This document shows, piece by piece, positions 22,611-32,923 of a DNA stretch of 64,000 nt (positions are counted from its first letter, which is position 1; each line of letters begins with the position of its first letter). The stretch spans positions 154,732 through 218,731 of the forward strand of contig JABACO010000018.1 of the NCBI GenBank assembly GCA_013339895.1, read 5' to 3'. The DNA is from Ephydatia muelleri. Taxonomy: Eukaryota > Porifera > Demospongiae > Spongillida > Spongillidae. The notes beneath the pieces are model-generated. The model saw only the letters and a program-made list of their open reading frames with translations, was not told the origin of the DNA and ran no database searches. A program made the translations under genes and the position numbers.

Positions 22611-22642
22611 CACACTGATGAAGGTGGAAACACCAAAATATT
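22611..22642 (+). ncRNA. Decayed hammerhead-like motif upstream of the PLE ORF
   Basis: CTGATGA is followed by a perfect stem GGTG/CACC closing a GAAA tetraloop, then AAAA where a hammerhead would need GAAA. The missing G follows a C, so a CpG-to-CpA change explains its loss. The motif lies about 650 bp before the PLE-like first ORF, a position where Penelope-like elements keep hammerheads in their terminal repeats. Confidence 0.35.
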
Positions 22643-23159
22643 TGCTGTATATTACACATACTTGAAAAAAAGTTGTCAAACACCACGATAGCGCACGCTC
22701 TCACGCTAAATGACGCCTAGGACCCAACGAGAAGGCAAACACGCGACTAGAAGACGAAAAGAAACAAGACGCTCAAACTGAACAAAAAGACAAAAAGTGG
22801 AAACGCACACGCGTTACCGCATGCCTACAATATGTACTGTTTGATAAAGTAGTATCGGGGAAGCGGTTACGCGCGGACACGGTGCTTCGCTGTGGGCCCC
22901 TCGACGGAGAGACTGGACAAGCGCGGGAACGGGAAGGGGGACCAGACTGGCAGACGTTAAACGCTTGGGGAACACGCAAGTCACTGCATGTCATTCATAG
23001 CTTGTGTAAAGTGAACATATTCATTTTTAAGCATTCAAACTATACGTGTCACGTGCGTAACGGATAATAACCACACCTACTTCCAAAAAAAAATATTTTT
23101 TTTGTGGGTGTGTGTCACCAATTTAACACGGGAAACTCAAACAACATACACAACACTAA

Positions 23160-25062
23160 ACAACAAACAATGACTACGCTAGCAAGCATGACCACTAGAG
23201 GAGCAGCAAACAAAAAAATCCACCAACAGAGTCACAACCCACCACACTAAGTCCACCTGAAACCACCCGACACAGCCAAATAAACAAAAAAATGGGACAT
23301 AACACACAACCAAATGCCACCCGAAAGTTCAACATTTTTCAAACCAAACCAAACTCTTCCCCATCAACAAACCCATCCACACCTACAACCACATATACCA
23401 AAGCAGTAGCCAACCCAGACACCGACACAGCTTATGTACAGTATTCCACCACTACCACCAACGATAGCAATTCTAAACCAACAATCCTCACCAGCTGAAA
23501 AATTGCAAACAAATATTCCAACAACAGAAACACAAACCATTAAGAACAAAACAGTAAACAAGACTATACAAACAGAAACTACACTCAACAAAAGTCAAAC
23601 CACACAAACAGAAGTGAATACTGTACCTCATCAGAAATGCTAACACCACAAACCAACATCAACACAGCGGAAACACAAACGAAACCAAAAACAACCAATA
23701 GCACAGAAACACAGACTTACACAACAGTCCTAACAACAACATCCACACAAACGGAACCATATACCAAAACCAACAAAACAACACATACGCAACCAGTGGA
23801 AACTTTTAACACAGATCAACATCCCCATGACCTCAGCCAAAACATTTAATCAGTAGACCCACCATTCAGACTAGAAGAAACTCTAAAACAAGCCATAGCT
23901 AACAAAGAATACACCTACATTTCCTACAAATACGAAGCTATGAGGAGAAATTACGAAATCCACATCCACCATAAAGAGTTTTACAACGCATGTGCAGACA
24001 AATGTTCCCACAAGGACTTAAAGCATATGTACCGTGTGTAGCTCCTGGACCTACAGATAACCTCAGGAAAGAATGGATTGATATCCGTAAAAAAGCAAGC
24101 TTTGGGACATGCATCAAACACACAACACAAACTGTGAAAGACTATACACAACAACTGACCAACTTTGAAAAAATACTTGATAGTACGGACAACAACACAA
24201 AAACGGAATGGGAAAAAATACAAGCAAGCATAAACAAAATGAAAAAAATGAGAGAACTGCTCAAAAACAAAAGAAAGAAAACATTCAACAAAACACTCCA
24301 CCTAAAACCAGACCATCTCTCATTTCCTGAAGATTTAAGAATGAGAAACAATAATAACAAAACAAAACAACAAACACCACGAGTACCAAGCATAACCACA
24401 GCAGTAAGTCCCACACCAACAACAACACAACAGACACCACCAGTACTGAGCAATACCACAACAGTGACTCCCATACCGAGGATAGCTACTACACAAACAC
24501 ATCAACAAAATCAGAATACCATCCCCACAGCCAAAACACAAACTACAACCACTAGACCTCAGACCACAAAAGACAAACACAACCTGTCAGACAAACACAT
24601 TACAACAACACACAACCTTACAGACACTGACCTGACCAACGCAACAAATACTTTCCTAAACCACCTCCCACACACTACAATGAAAGATACAAGGCACCCC
24701 GCTGGGACAAACCAAACAACAGACCCCACCACATGTACAGTGAACCAAACCACCAATACAAATACAACCATAATCAGCCACCTACCAGACCTTGGAGCCA
24801 AACCCACCCATACCCACCACCAACATTTGAACCAAGTCACCTTCCAAGACACCCTAACTTCTCCTACCCACACTATGAGTCCCCCCCGTGGACACCTGAG
24901 ACACAATACCACCAACTACCAAGACAAACATTACTGCCAGACCCACCACACCAAGGACAATGGAGAACACCAAACCATACCCACTTTAGAACAGAAAATA
25001 TAAGAAATCGCCACAATGTCCCAAGCCACCAGTACCAACCACAACCACATTACCCTTTTTAA
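23160..25062 (+). pseudogene. PLE-like first ORF (nucleoprotein-type), A+C-skewed, three frame lesions
   Basis: The plus strand is extremely rich in A and C with very few G, and codes for Thr/Asn/Gln/Pro-rich protein. Frames join from about 23292: a low-complexity N-terminal part with many TQT motifs (23520-23770), an in-frame stop at 23847-23849, then a conserved-looking block (SYKYEAMRRNYEIHIHHKEF) that shifts frame near 24005 into PQGLKAYVPCVAPGPTDNLR. A coiled-coil stretch follows (EKIQASINKMKKMRELLKNK) with a basic end (KRKKTFNKTLHLKPDHL). This resembles the RNA-binding first ORF upstream of reverse transcriptase in some Penelope-like or related retroelements. No RT follows, so the copy is truncated. 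Confidence 0.5.
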
Positions 25063-25987
25063 ATTACTTTTATCCATTTACAACACCACAATTCTTAGAT
25101 ATTTGTTACCCAATTTTATTCACATTTTTCAGATTATTTTTATACTTCACAGAAACAAACATTTTTTAATTATTTTGGCGTAGAGGGTTATCATGAGGTA
25201 TTTCAACAAACCAATCCCATATATAACCCTCCCAACCCCTCAGGTGCTCTTCATTTCCAGTGTCAAGTGCCAGCTTCGTAATACAAGGCTTCCTCATTGC
25301 TTACATCCACTTCATGTGTTTTCTTGCTATATCATAACATGGTCCAGGTGTATTCATTGTCTATCGTACCCTAAGTGCTTTGATGAACGTTGGTTATAAA
25401 GTAAACACACCCATGCCTGTGGTCTCCTTTGCACATCGATTTGAGTGATACGCAGATGCTTATTTCACGTAACCCATGGATTCAAAACCAAAATCATCGA
25501 TAAAATAGCCGAAAATTTTCGAATACCAAACACACATGATCATACGGTTTATGTATTCATACACCTCTTCTCTAAGTACTTTGTTAGTTTCAGACCGAAA
25601 GGATACTTGTTACGTGCGCTACGACTACATCAGTATTACCATATCTCTACGCGCCAGTTAGCGCATCCGCTGTTACATAGGGTAAAGATTCAGCGCCATT
25701 TGGCGCATCCAATGATAATCAGTTAATGTTTACTGCGAGAAATTACAAGGTAAATGAAACGAAAACATGCCGCATGTGTTGAATGGTGTTTGTACAATAC
25801 ACCGAAATTCCATGTTCGGAGATGAGCGGTTCAAATGATATGGCTGTTCTGAACCAGGTATGTTTTCAGACCTTGTTTGTCATGAGGCATGTCAATGCAT
25901 TTCCAAACAGGATATTATTTCAGGAAAGGAATGGTAGTACAACAAGAGTTTAAAAAAGGTAGGTTGCAGCGTTTATGGCTTCGGAGA
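25063..25987. other. Stretch with no supported gene
   Basis: AT-rich 3' flank of the A+C-rich ORF and unassigned sequence. Two short related segments at about 25640-25705 (CGCCAGTTAGCGCATCC and CGCCATTTGGCGCATCC) form a small direct repeat. Confidence 0.5.
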
Positions 25988-26576
25988 TACCGTATAATCC
26001 CAGATAAATGCCGCAGCGTTTATTCGGAACAATTTTACTTTTTTCAACCCCTCGTGGTTTAAGTGTTTTCTCTTGAACTATATGTACAAATCAGATGCTA
26101 TTTTAGAAGCTCATAGCCATACACCCCTACTACTGTGTTGCATTCTTGGTAAGTCTTAATCTTTGTCCTGTTTGAAGTAAGGACCGACGACGTAGGTAAC
26201 AGTTGCGGTCGCCGCGACCCGTAGTTAACGAAGCTATAAATTTTTTGTATTGGTACATTGCTCACCTTGTACCCTTACCTGATCGATCTGTCAAGTTAGT
26301 TATTGCGTTGCGTTGCGTGTTGATTTTTAGCAGAGCATACAAAAGCCTTGCCTCTTCCCGCCCTGTTGCTGGCAAAATGGGAGTTGCCATATTAAAATTA
26401 ATAACGATCATTGGCTAATTATTTCATTCCGCCCTAAATTACAAGCACAGCGTATTAACCAATGTAAATGTTTAGTGCCCGACCTTATGACATCACCAGT
26501 ACTATACATCCGGCTATGCGGTAGCGTAATTGCTCAAATTAGTATCATTATTAGAGCTTAATTTAATTCATTAAGG

Positions 26577-27957
26577 ATGTCTGGCCCCATTAGAAAGAAG
26601 TCGTACAGTGTAGTAATTAAACTTCAGGTTGTGAGCAAGACTGAGACCAGTAGTATTAGAGCTGCAGCAAGGGAAGCGGGAGTAGATGAGAAACAGGTTC
26701 ATGAGTGGAAAAAACAGGAAATGGAATTGGAAGAAATGATGAAGAAGCAAGGCAAGATAGCATGCAAGGTCCGAAAACGTCTTTCAGGAGGTGGGAGAAA
26801 GGTTCAGTTCCCGGTACAAGAAAAATTGATTGCGTGCCGCATCTTGCAACAGAGAGCCCTGCATGTTCGTGTGCTGCGCAGGGATGTAGCTCGCTTTGCA
26901 TCATCACCAATCCAAGTTTTAAGGCTTCACCTGGCTGGATTTCTAGATTCATGCGGCGACACAAGTTTGTCACGAGGGTGAAGACAACAGCTGGCCAAAG
27001 TCTCCCGAAAAATGTGAGTGAAAGAATTGTATACTATGTAACAACATGCAGCAAGTGCATAAGAAGGAATCAGCTAACTCTCCCCTGCATTGCCAACATT
27101 GACGAAACAGCAATTTGGGCTGATATGCCAGGTAATTCCACTATTGAAGTATGAGGGGCCCACACTGTACAAATCACAACAACAGGACATCACTTTTTGC
27201 CTAGCCGCGTTTGCCGATGGCACGAAGTTGAAGCCATTCGTAGTCTTTAAAGGAAAAAGGATCCCGAAGGAAATAAGTAATGTGCATGCTGCTGTAATTA
27301 AAATGAGCGACAATGGATGGATGAATGAAGATCTCACCATGGAATGGATAGCTTAGCTACAGTGTGGAATGACTCGTTGACCCTGGAAGTGCAAAACGAA
27401 TGCTAGTGTGGGATACATTTAAATGCCACTTTACTAGCAGTGTGAAATCTCTGCTGGAAGAGAGCAACACAGATATCGTTGCAGTACCGGGTGGATGCAC
27501 TAAAATTCTGCAGCCTGCAGATGTGTGCTGGAATGCACCGTTCAAGGCACGCTATCGCGACTTGTACACAGCATGGATGTCTGCACAGAACCACGAGCGA
27601 ACTAAAGCTGGCAATTTGCGAAGCTCCGTCAAAGGCTCTTATGGTGGATTGGGTGTTAAGATCTTGGGAGTCTCTCTCTTCTGAAACGATTCGTCACTCA
27701 TTTGATGCGTGTGGTGTAACAAGCTGTGACCCAAAGGTGATTCATTACACCAATGAAGGGGGATTAGAGAATGATGCCCATCAACGACTTGTAAAATTTA
27801 TGCAAAGTCCGCCAGATGCCGATGACAGCGAAGAAGATGAGTGAAGTCGATGATGAATGGTCCCTTACACAAGGCAGTGATAATGAGGATGGTTTAGATG
27901 GTGTAGAAGACAGTGAGGATGAGGTCGTGGAAAGCCATGAAATAGATTAAATGTATA
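26577..27957 (+). pseudogene. pogo/Tigger-like transposase, multiply frameshifted
   Basis: ATG at 26577 begins a psq/CENPB-type helix-turn-helix (SYSVVIKLQVVSKTE, then AAREAGVDEKQVHEWKK). A shift near 26900 leads to a second DNA-binding part ending WISRFMRRHKFVTRVK. The DDE core is then readable in pieces: NIDETAIWADMPG (first acid, about 27100), AAFADGTKLKPFVVFKGKR, MLVWDTFKCHF (second acid, about 27400) and KILQPADVCWNAPFK (third acid, about 27510). An acidic C-terminus (SEEDE and onward to about 27950) follows. At least three frame changes separate these pieces. Confidence 0.8.
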
Positions 27958-28089
27958 TAATATTATAATGCAATACTCTGTGGCATGATTTTAAATGTAT
28001 CCATACTGTATACATGTATACTTGTATCTTGCAATGTTGGAATTGTTTTGAATGGCATTGACATGCATGATCGAAGCACTACATGGTAT

Positions 28090-28205
28090 ATATAAAAGAC
28101 ATGCATGCAGAGGATACATGTATAGAACTAGAACAGAGCAGAGGATGCATACAGAACTAGAACAGAGCAGAGGATACAAGTACATGTAGAACTACAACAG
28201 AGATA
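28090..28205 (+). repeat. Short tandem repeat, about 29-bp unit
   Basis: AGAACTAGAACAGAGCAGAGG recurs about four times with spacers ending in ATACATG or ACATGTA. Non-coding and local to the region between transposase and HIRAN ORF. Confidence 0.65.
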
Positions 28206-28378
28206 GGGTTAATGCATGCCACGTTCCAGACGAATCACATGCATGAATGAAAACCGCGACTGTTATAATCTGCGAGATAACATGTATAGACCCTTTTCCA
28301 TAGTGGGCGTAAACGTCAAAGTGTAGAAGTGCGAGCTAATATACGATATACAGACTTCAATATACATATACAAACCAA

Positions 28379-28732
28379 TCATTTCAATGCGGTAACTGAC
28401 AAACATAAATATTTTTTGGCTTTAGCTAATAGTGTCTTTTTGCCGCAGAAGACATACACATAAGGTACTTCCAGTCCCTTCCCCAACTTTCGCCTGCCTG
28501 TCACTCTGCAAGTCAAATGACCGCCGTATCCCGTGCATGTGTACATTATCTTGCATAGTTCATGGGGAACATGCCCGACGATTTCACCAGCTTTCTTTAA
28601 TGCGATGGCATGCCTATCGTGAGCATTCTCGGGCTCCCTGCACGCCTCCAACTTCTCTCCAACAGTGGGATTCCAAATATCTTTGTAAACGTGATGACCA
28701 CGAACAACGCTTTCGAACTCGAAGTTAGGCAT
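28379..28732 (-). CDS. Stand-alone HIRAN-domain protein
   Basis: An uninterrupted minus-strand frame of 117 codons starts at an ATG (28732; MPNFEFESVVRGHHVY). The pattern VRGHHVYKDIWNP, GEKLEACREPENAHDRHAIA, GEIVGHVPHELC and CRVTGRRKL matches the HIRAN domain, a small beta-barrel that in HLTF/Rad5 binds single-stranded 3' DNA ends. Here the domain stands alone, as in many invertebrate copies. It sits inside the long-armed pogo-like element and runs opposite to the transposase. It may be cargo of that element or a separate insertion. No splice sites are needed. Intact frame and conserved residues argue for recent function. Confidence 0.8.
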   Translation of the reverse strand: MPNFEFESVVRGHHVYKDIWNPTVGEKLEACREPENAHDRHAIALKKAGEIVGHVPHELCKIMYTCTGYGGHLTCRVTGRRKLGKGLEVPYVYVFCGKKTLLAKAKKYLCLSVTALK

Positions 28733-29008
28733 GATTCAATATTCAGTTAATCAATTAGCGAGCATTTAACAATGATTAATTTAATATATTTTAGACGTAG
28801 CTAGCTAGCTTGCCGCGCCACTATTGTTCCGAGTGGGTCAAAAAGGATATAATTAGAACAATGCTAAACATACCGTAATAATGGCGTCATTAAACTCATT
28901 ATCTTAGTGCATTGTTTGGAGCCACTGTTTGCACAACCAGAATGAAATGCAGCAACATGAACGGTCTAGGCATGTAGACAGACCCTTTCTGTACACATAC
29001 GTACCTAA

Positions 29009-29483
29009 TGGACCCTTTGCATGAAAGATCGGAAGTACGATAAACGTCACGTCGGGAGTAAAAACCACAGCGGTTGCCTAGAGACATTGTATCACGTCCG
29101 CGGACCTTTGCGTAATAAAATGGCAACGCTCGGAGTCTGCTCAGACATTGATCCTTCGGCCGATCCAGTTCCTCATCAAACTATGCTGCCAACCGTAAGT
29201 TTGACCGAGTCTAACATACCCAGAGCCTTTTTAAAGCCATCCATTTAAAAAGGCTCCGGGTATGTCAGACTCGGTCAAGCTTACTGTTGGCAGCATAGTT
29301 TGACCAGGAACTGGATCAGCCGAAGGATCACTGTCCGAGCGGGAAGGAATGACTACGAGCGTTGCCATTTTATTACGCAAAGGTCCGCGAACGTGACACA
29401 ATGTCTCTCGGCAACCGCTGTGGCTTTTACTCCGGACGTGACGTTTATCGTACTTCCGATCTTTCATGCAAAGGGTCCATTCA
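29009..29483. mobile_element. Foldback element, arms about 230 bp, tiny loop
   Basis: Sequence from ATGGACCCTTTGCATGAAAG (about 29009) is repeated in inverted orientation up to about 29483, with the centre near 29242 and only a few unpaired bases between GCCTTTTTAAA-type inner ends. Arms differ at scattered positions and short indels. Short frames on both strands are by-products of the symmetry. Transposase source unknown; the element would form a strong hairpin. Confidence 0.85.
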
Positions 29484-29514
29484 GATGCAGAAAGTTTTTT
29501 TACTCTGGGCCCAG

Positions 29515-29695
29515 GATTGGTTCTGAGGGTAGGGCTGGTTGTGCACGGAACAGGGCTGGTTGTGCATGGGAACAGGGCTGGTTGTGCATGGGAACAGGGC
29601 TGGTTGTGCATGGGAACAGGGCTGGTTGTGCATGAGGACAGGGTTGGATGATGGGGGTAGAGCTGGTTGTATATGGGGTCAGGGCTAGTATGTGA
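29515..29695 (+). repeat. Minisatellite, 22-bp unit, about five copies plus decayed edges
   Basis: ACAGGGCTGGTTGTGCATGG-type units follow each other from about 29545 to 29640, with variant copies on both sides (GGTAGGGCTGGTTGTGC; GGTAGAGCTGGTTGTATA). Confidence 0.85.
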
Positions 29696-30670
29696 GACCA
29701 TGTCAAGCATGCATGAACATTAGAATCTTTCATTTTCTACAATGCCAGTGTCTGTTGTGTAAAACATTCCGTGCACAACTATAATGTAGTATTGTAGTGA
29801 TCAACCGTTTTGACCTAGTTGCTAGGTCTTGTGCACGAACTGTTAACTTTAAAACTTATAACAGAGCCGCTTCGAAAACAAAATAATTATCAAGTTCATT
29901 CCATCTACAATACAAAGCTATGCGGCGTTGGAGCCAGAAAACTTCCTCAGTTTGTACACAAGGAGTAATGACGTACCGCTTAAAGTGTATATGTTTTAAG
30001 TCGCATAGTGTTCGAGTGGCTTAAGCTACGATCATGGTACTTGTGGCGTTAGATAGGAGTACGTTGTATAACCATAAAACAGCGTCAAAGATACTAAGTG
30101 TCGTGTTCAAAAAGAGTAGCGCACATTCCAACGTTGTTCGATTGCAATATTTCGTTGCTAAGCACACCCAGCCATTTCAATATTTCTGGGCGTAGGTCTT
30201 TTTGACCCACGCTTCAATGTATTGAAACAGTAGTGGCGCCGGGGAATGAAATAATTCGCCAACGATCGTTATTAATTTTAATATGGCAACTCCCATTTTG
30301 CCAGTAACAGGGCGGGAAGAAGCAAGGCTTTTGTAAGCTCTGCTAAAAATCAACACGCAACGCAACGCAATAACTAACTTGACAGATCGATCAGGCAAGG
30401 GTACAAGGTGAGCAATGTACCAATACAAAAAATTTATAGCTTCGTTAACTACGGGTCGCGGCGACCGCAACTGTTACCTACGTCGTCGGTCCTTACTTCA
30501 AACAGGACAAAGATTAAGACTTACCAAGAATGCAACACAACATAGGGGTGTATGGCTATGAGCTTCTAAAATAGCATCTGATTTGTACATATAGTTCAAG
30601 AGAAAACACTTAAACCACGAGGGGTTGAAAAAATTAAAATTGTTCCGAATAAACGCCACGGCGTTTATCT

Positions 30671-30777
30671 GGGGATTATACGGTACGCTCGTTTAAAAAA
30701 CTAGCCATTTTTTCTTTTTTTCAGGGGATTATACGGTACGCTCGTTTAAAAAACTAGCCATTTTTTCTTTTTTTCAG
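30671..30777 (+). repeat. Direct duplication of a 51-53 bp block at the element end
   Basis: GGGGATTATACGGTACGCTC begins two adjacent copies (about 30671 and 30723), each ending in a T-rich stretch and CAG. It duplicates the terminal motif of the pogo-like right arm. Confidence 0.8.
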
Positions 30778-30828
30778 GGTCTCACGTTGGGGAGGGAGGG
30801 GGGGGGGGGCTTATACGCGGTACTTTAC

Positions 30829-31810
30829 AGTATGTTTTTTCTATTCATTTTATTTCTTGTATGTCATTATTCTTAACACTTATGCATTTATTTCATGAAC
30901 ATTATTCACTAGCATAATGGCATTATTTATCTTGATTTAAAAGTACATAATTCGAAAATGCCTGCATCACCCCTGTTTTTAAACCACTGTGAATTGGTGT
31001 GCAGCTGGTGTTGTTCATATTCATTCCTTTTGTTTCGTGATACGGCAGTTTAGTTTCATACAAAACGAACAGTAAGCACTATTTGTCATCTGGCTTCTAA
31101 TAACTTTAACCAGAATAACCTCAGGTCCGTTCAATAACTGTTGCTAAGGTCAAAAGCTAATGATGCATGTACGCTTTACAATTTGAGATACTAAAACAAA
31201 TGTGTTCAGTTTAGACAAAGAAGCTTCCAAAGCTCGTAGATCGACAAGACATCACGAAGACAATCTTGTAAGTCTAATATTTGTGTTCGTACAGAAGAAA
31301 TGCTTTGAAAAAGCATTATGGCCACATTTTGTTTATCGAACTTTCAAACCAAGATACAACCTTTAACAGTCACAAAAATGTAGCTTTATGATTTTCTTAA
31401 CAAATATCTAACCAAACTTGAAAACAGATTTTGCGTTCAAAAGTTACAAACAACGTAAAAATCTCATTCTTCTCCAGCATAAACAGACTAAATCATTATT
31501 TCCATGTCCGGTAGGAAAAATTCATCATTCAAGGAAGATTTTTTCGTTAGGGTTAGTACTACAATATATGCCAAATAACTATAATCCCCTCCACCCCAAC
31601 CCGCGTATTGTCAATCAATAACAAAGTACCTTTATGCAATGTGTAAAGACAAAAAACAATTGGAGTACTTCAATTTAATCCACATCACCACTTCAAATTA
31701 TTCCCCATCAATTAATGTGCCCTTAATTCTAATGTGTCAGAGAAGGGTGACTTGAGTGCAGTGATGAAGGGTTGCTATAAAGTGCAAAGGTGACTATGAT
31801 TCAGATCCTA
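30829..31810. other. Stretch with no supported gene
   Basis: AT-rich intergenic sequence; one 67-codon frame (31418-31621) without motifs. Confidence 0.5.
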
Positions 31811-32316
31811 TACAGTCCCGGCTCGCAACAACGGAAAATCACACCCCGCAACAACGGAAAATTACAGACATTCATAGCTTACGTTGCGCCCACTAATTGC
31901 ATTTGCGTGAAAGCCTAAGGAAACTGTTGAGGCAGATTCTGGTTTAGGATTAACAGTAATACACTAACCTAAAGCATATACAGTGGCAACCTTTCAATAA
32001 TCATGTACTTATTTAACCCCCTAACACTAAACCATTGCTTACTACTCACACAAAACATAGCTCAGCACTGCTACCTTCATGAACCTGCATATGGACAAAC
32101 GATACGCGACAATGCATAGGCGTGAATAGTTACACATAGCTCAGCACTGCTACCTTCATGAACCTGCATATGGACAAACGATACGCAACAATACATAGGC
32201 GTGCATAGTTAGCACACGGCAAATCCCAGGGTTGAATAACTTACTCGTTCTTATACCTGCCAAATGAAAACGAGTCGTACAGAGCCGGGAACACTATCAT
32301 CGCACTTACATGTATA

Positions 32317-32713
32317 TGAATCAAACATGAGAATTATGAACCAAAACGTGGCCATTTGATCCGAATTGATAAATTCTCAATTGCCCATGTGGCTATAAGT
32401 AGGAAACCAGGAACGAATCCCAAGACCTTAAAGTCAAACTCACGCGTAACGTACCTCTAGCCTTAACTATCAAATTTCTTTCACTTATGCCATATGGTAC
32501 CGCAATAAATTACCCGAATTTTCTTAACGATTGCCACAGCAGTCCTCGCATCTTATGAAGTTGCAGGCGTTATTGGGGGCCCCCATGTTTACAATACTAT
32601 ATGGTCTTGGGATTCGTTCCTGGCTTCCTACTTATAGCCACGTGGGCAATTGAGAATTCTTCAATTCGGAACAAATGGCCACGTTTTGGTGCATAATTCT
32701 TATGTTTGATTCA
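32317..32713. mobile_element. MITE inserted in the left arm, TA duplication
   Basis: Inverted ends TGAATCAAACAT.../...ATGTTTGATTCA enclose about 397 bp, flanked by TA at 32315-32316 and 32714-32715. The inverted similarity reaches about 110 bp into each side (shared GGCCATTTG, CAATTGCCCA and CCAAGACC blocks). The right arm of the surrounding palindrome lacks it, which shows an empty site. Confidence 0.75.
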
Positions 32714-32923
32714 TATGCAGTGCCGGCTCGCAAGAGCGAAATGTCACACCTCGCAAGAGCGAAAAATTACAGACATTCATAGCTTACTTTGCGCCCACTA
32801 ATTGCATTTGCATGCTAGCCCAATACCTCGACTGTCATGGATGATTCTGGTTTTGGATTAACAACAATGCGCTAACCAATGCGTAAATAGTGTGTATTTA
32901 ATAACCGTGTATAAGTCTTTTAA

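Larger units (their letters stand above)
25988..30685. mobile_element. pogo/Tigger-like element with 445-bp inverted arms
   Basis: Left arm 25988-26432 and right arm 30238-30685 are inverted copies of high identity. The outer ends share TACCGTATAATCCC and the inner ends share GTTGCCATATTAAAATTAAT. Between them lie a frameshifted pogo-type transposase (plus), a HIRAN ORF (minus), a foldback element and two minisatellites. Arms this long are unusual for the group. Beyond the right arm a 51-bp block (30671-30721) is repeated in tandem, and the sequence ends GCGGTACTTTACAGTA at about 30828. The true terminus on that side may therefore be further out. Confidence 0.78.

Noticed and set aside
23938..24915. 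Val/Cys/Leu-rich minus-strand frames opposite the A+C-rich ORF
   Set aside because: They mirror the Thr/Asn/Pro-rich coding strand and have no motif of their own; composition shadows.
26203..26418. 71-codon frame in the left arm and its mirror copy at 30177-30470
   Set aside because: It is conserved only because the arms are inverted copies; no domain, and the sequence is terminal-repeat DNA.
29231..29733. Repetitive protein frames over the 22-bp minisatellite and foldback
   Set aside because: Open in several frames because of the repeat; no sign of selection on protein.
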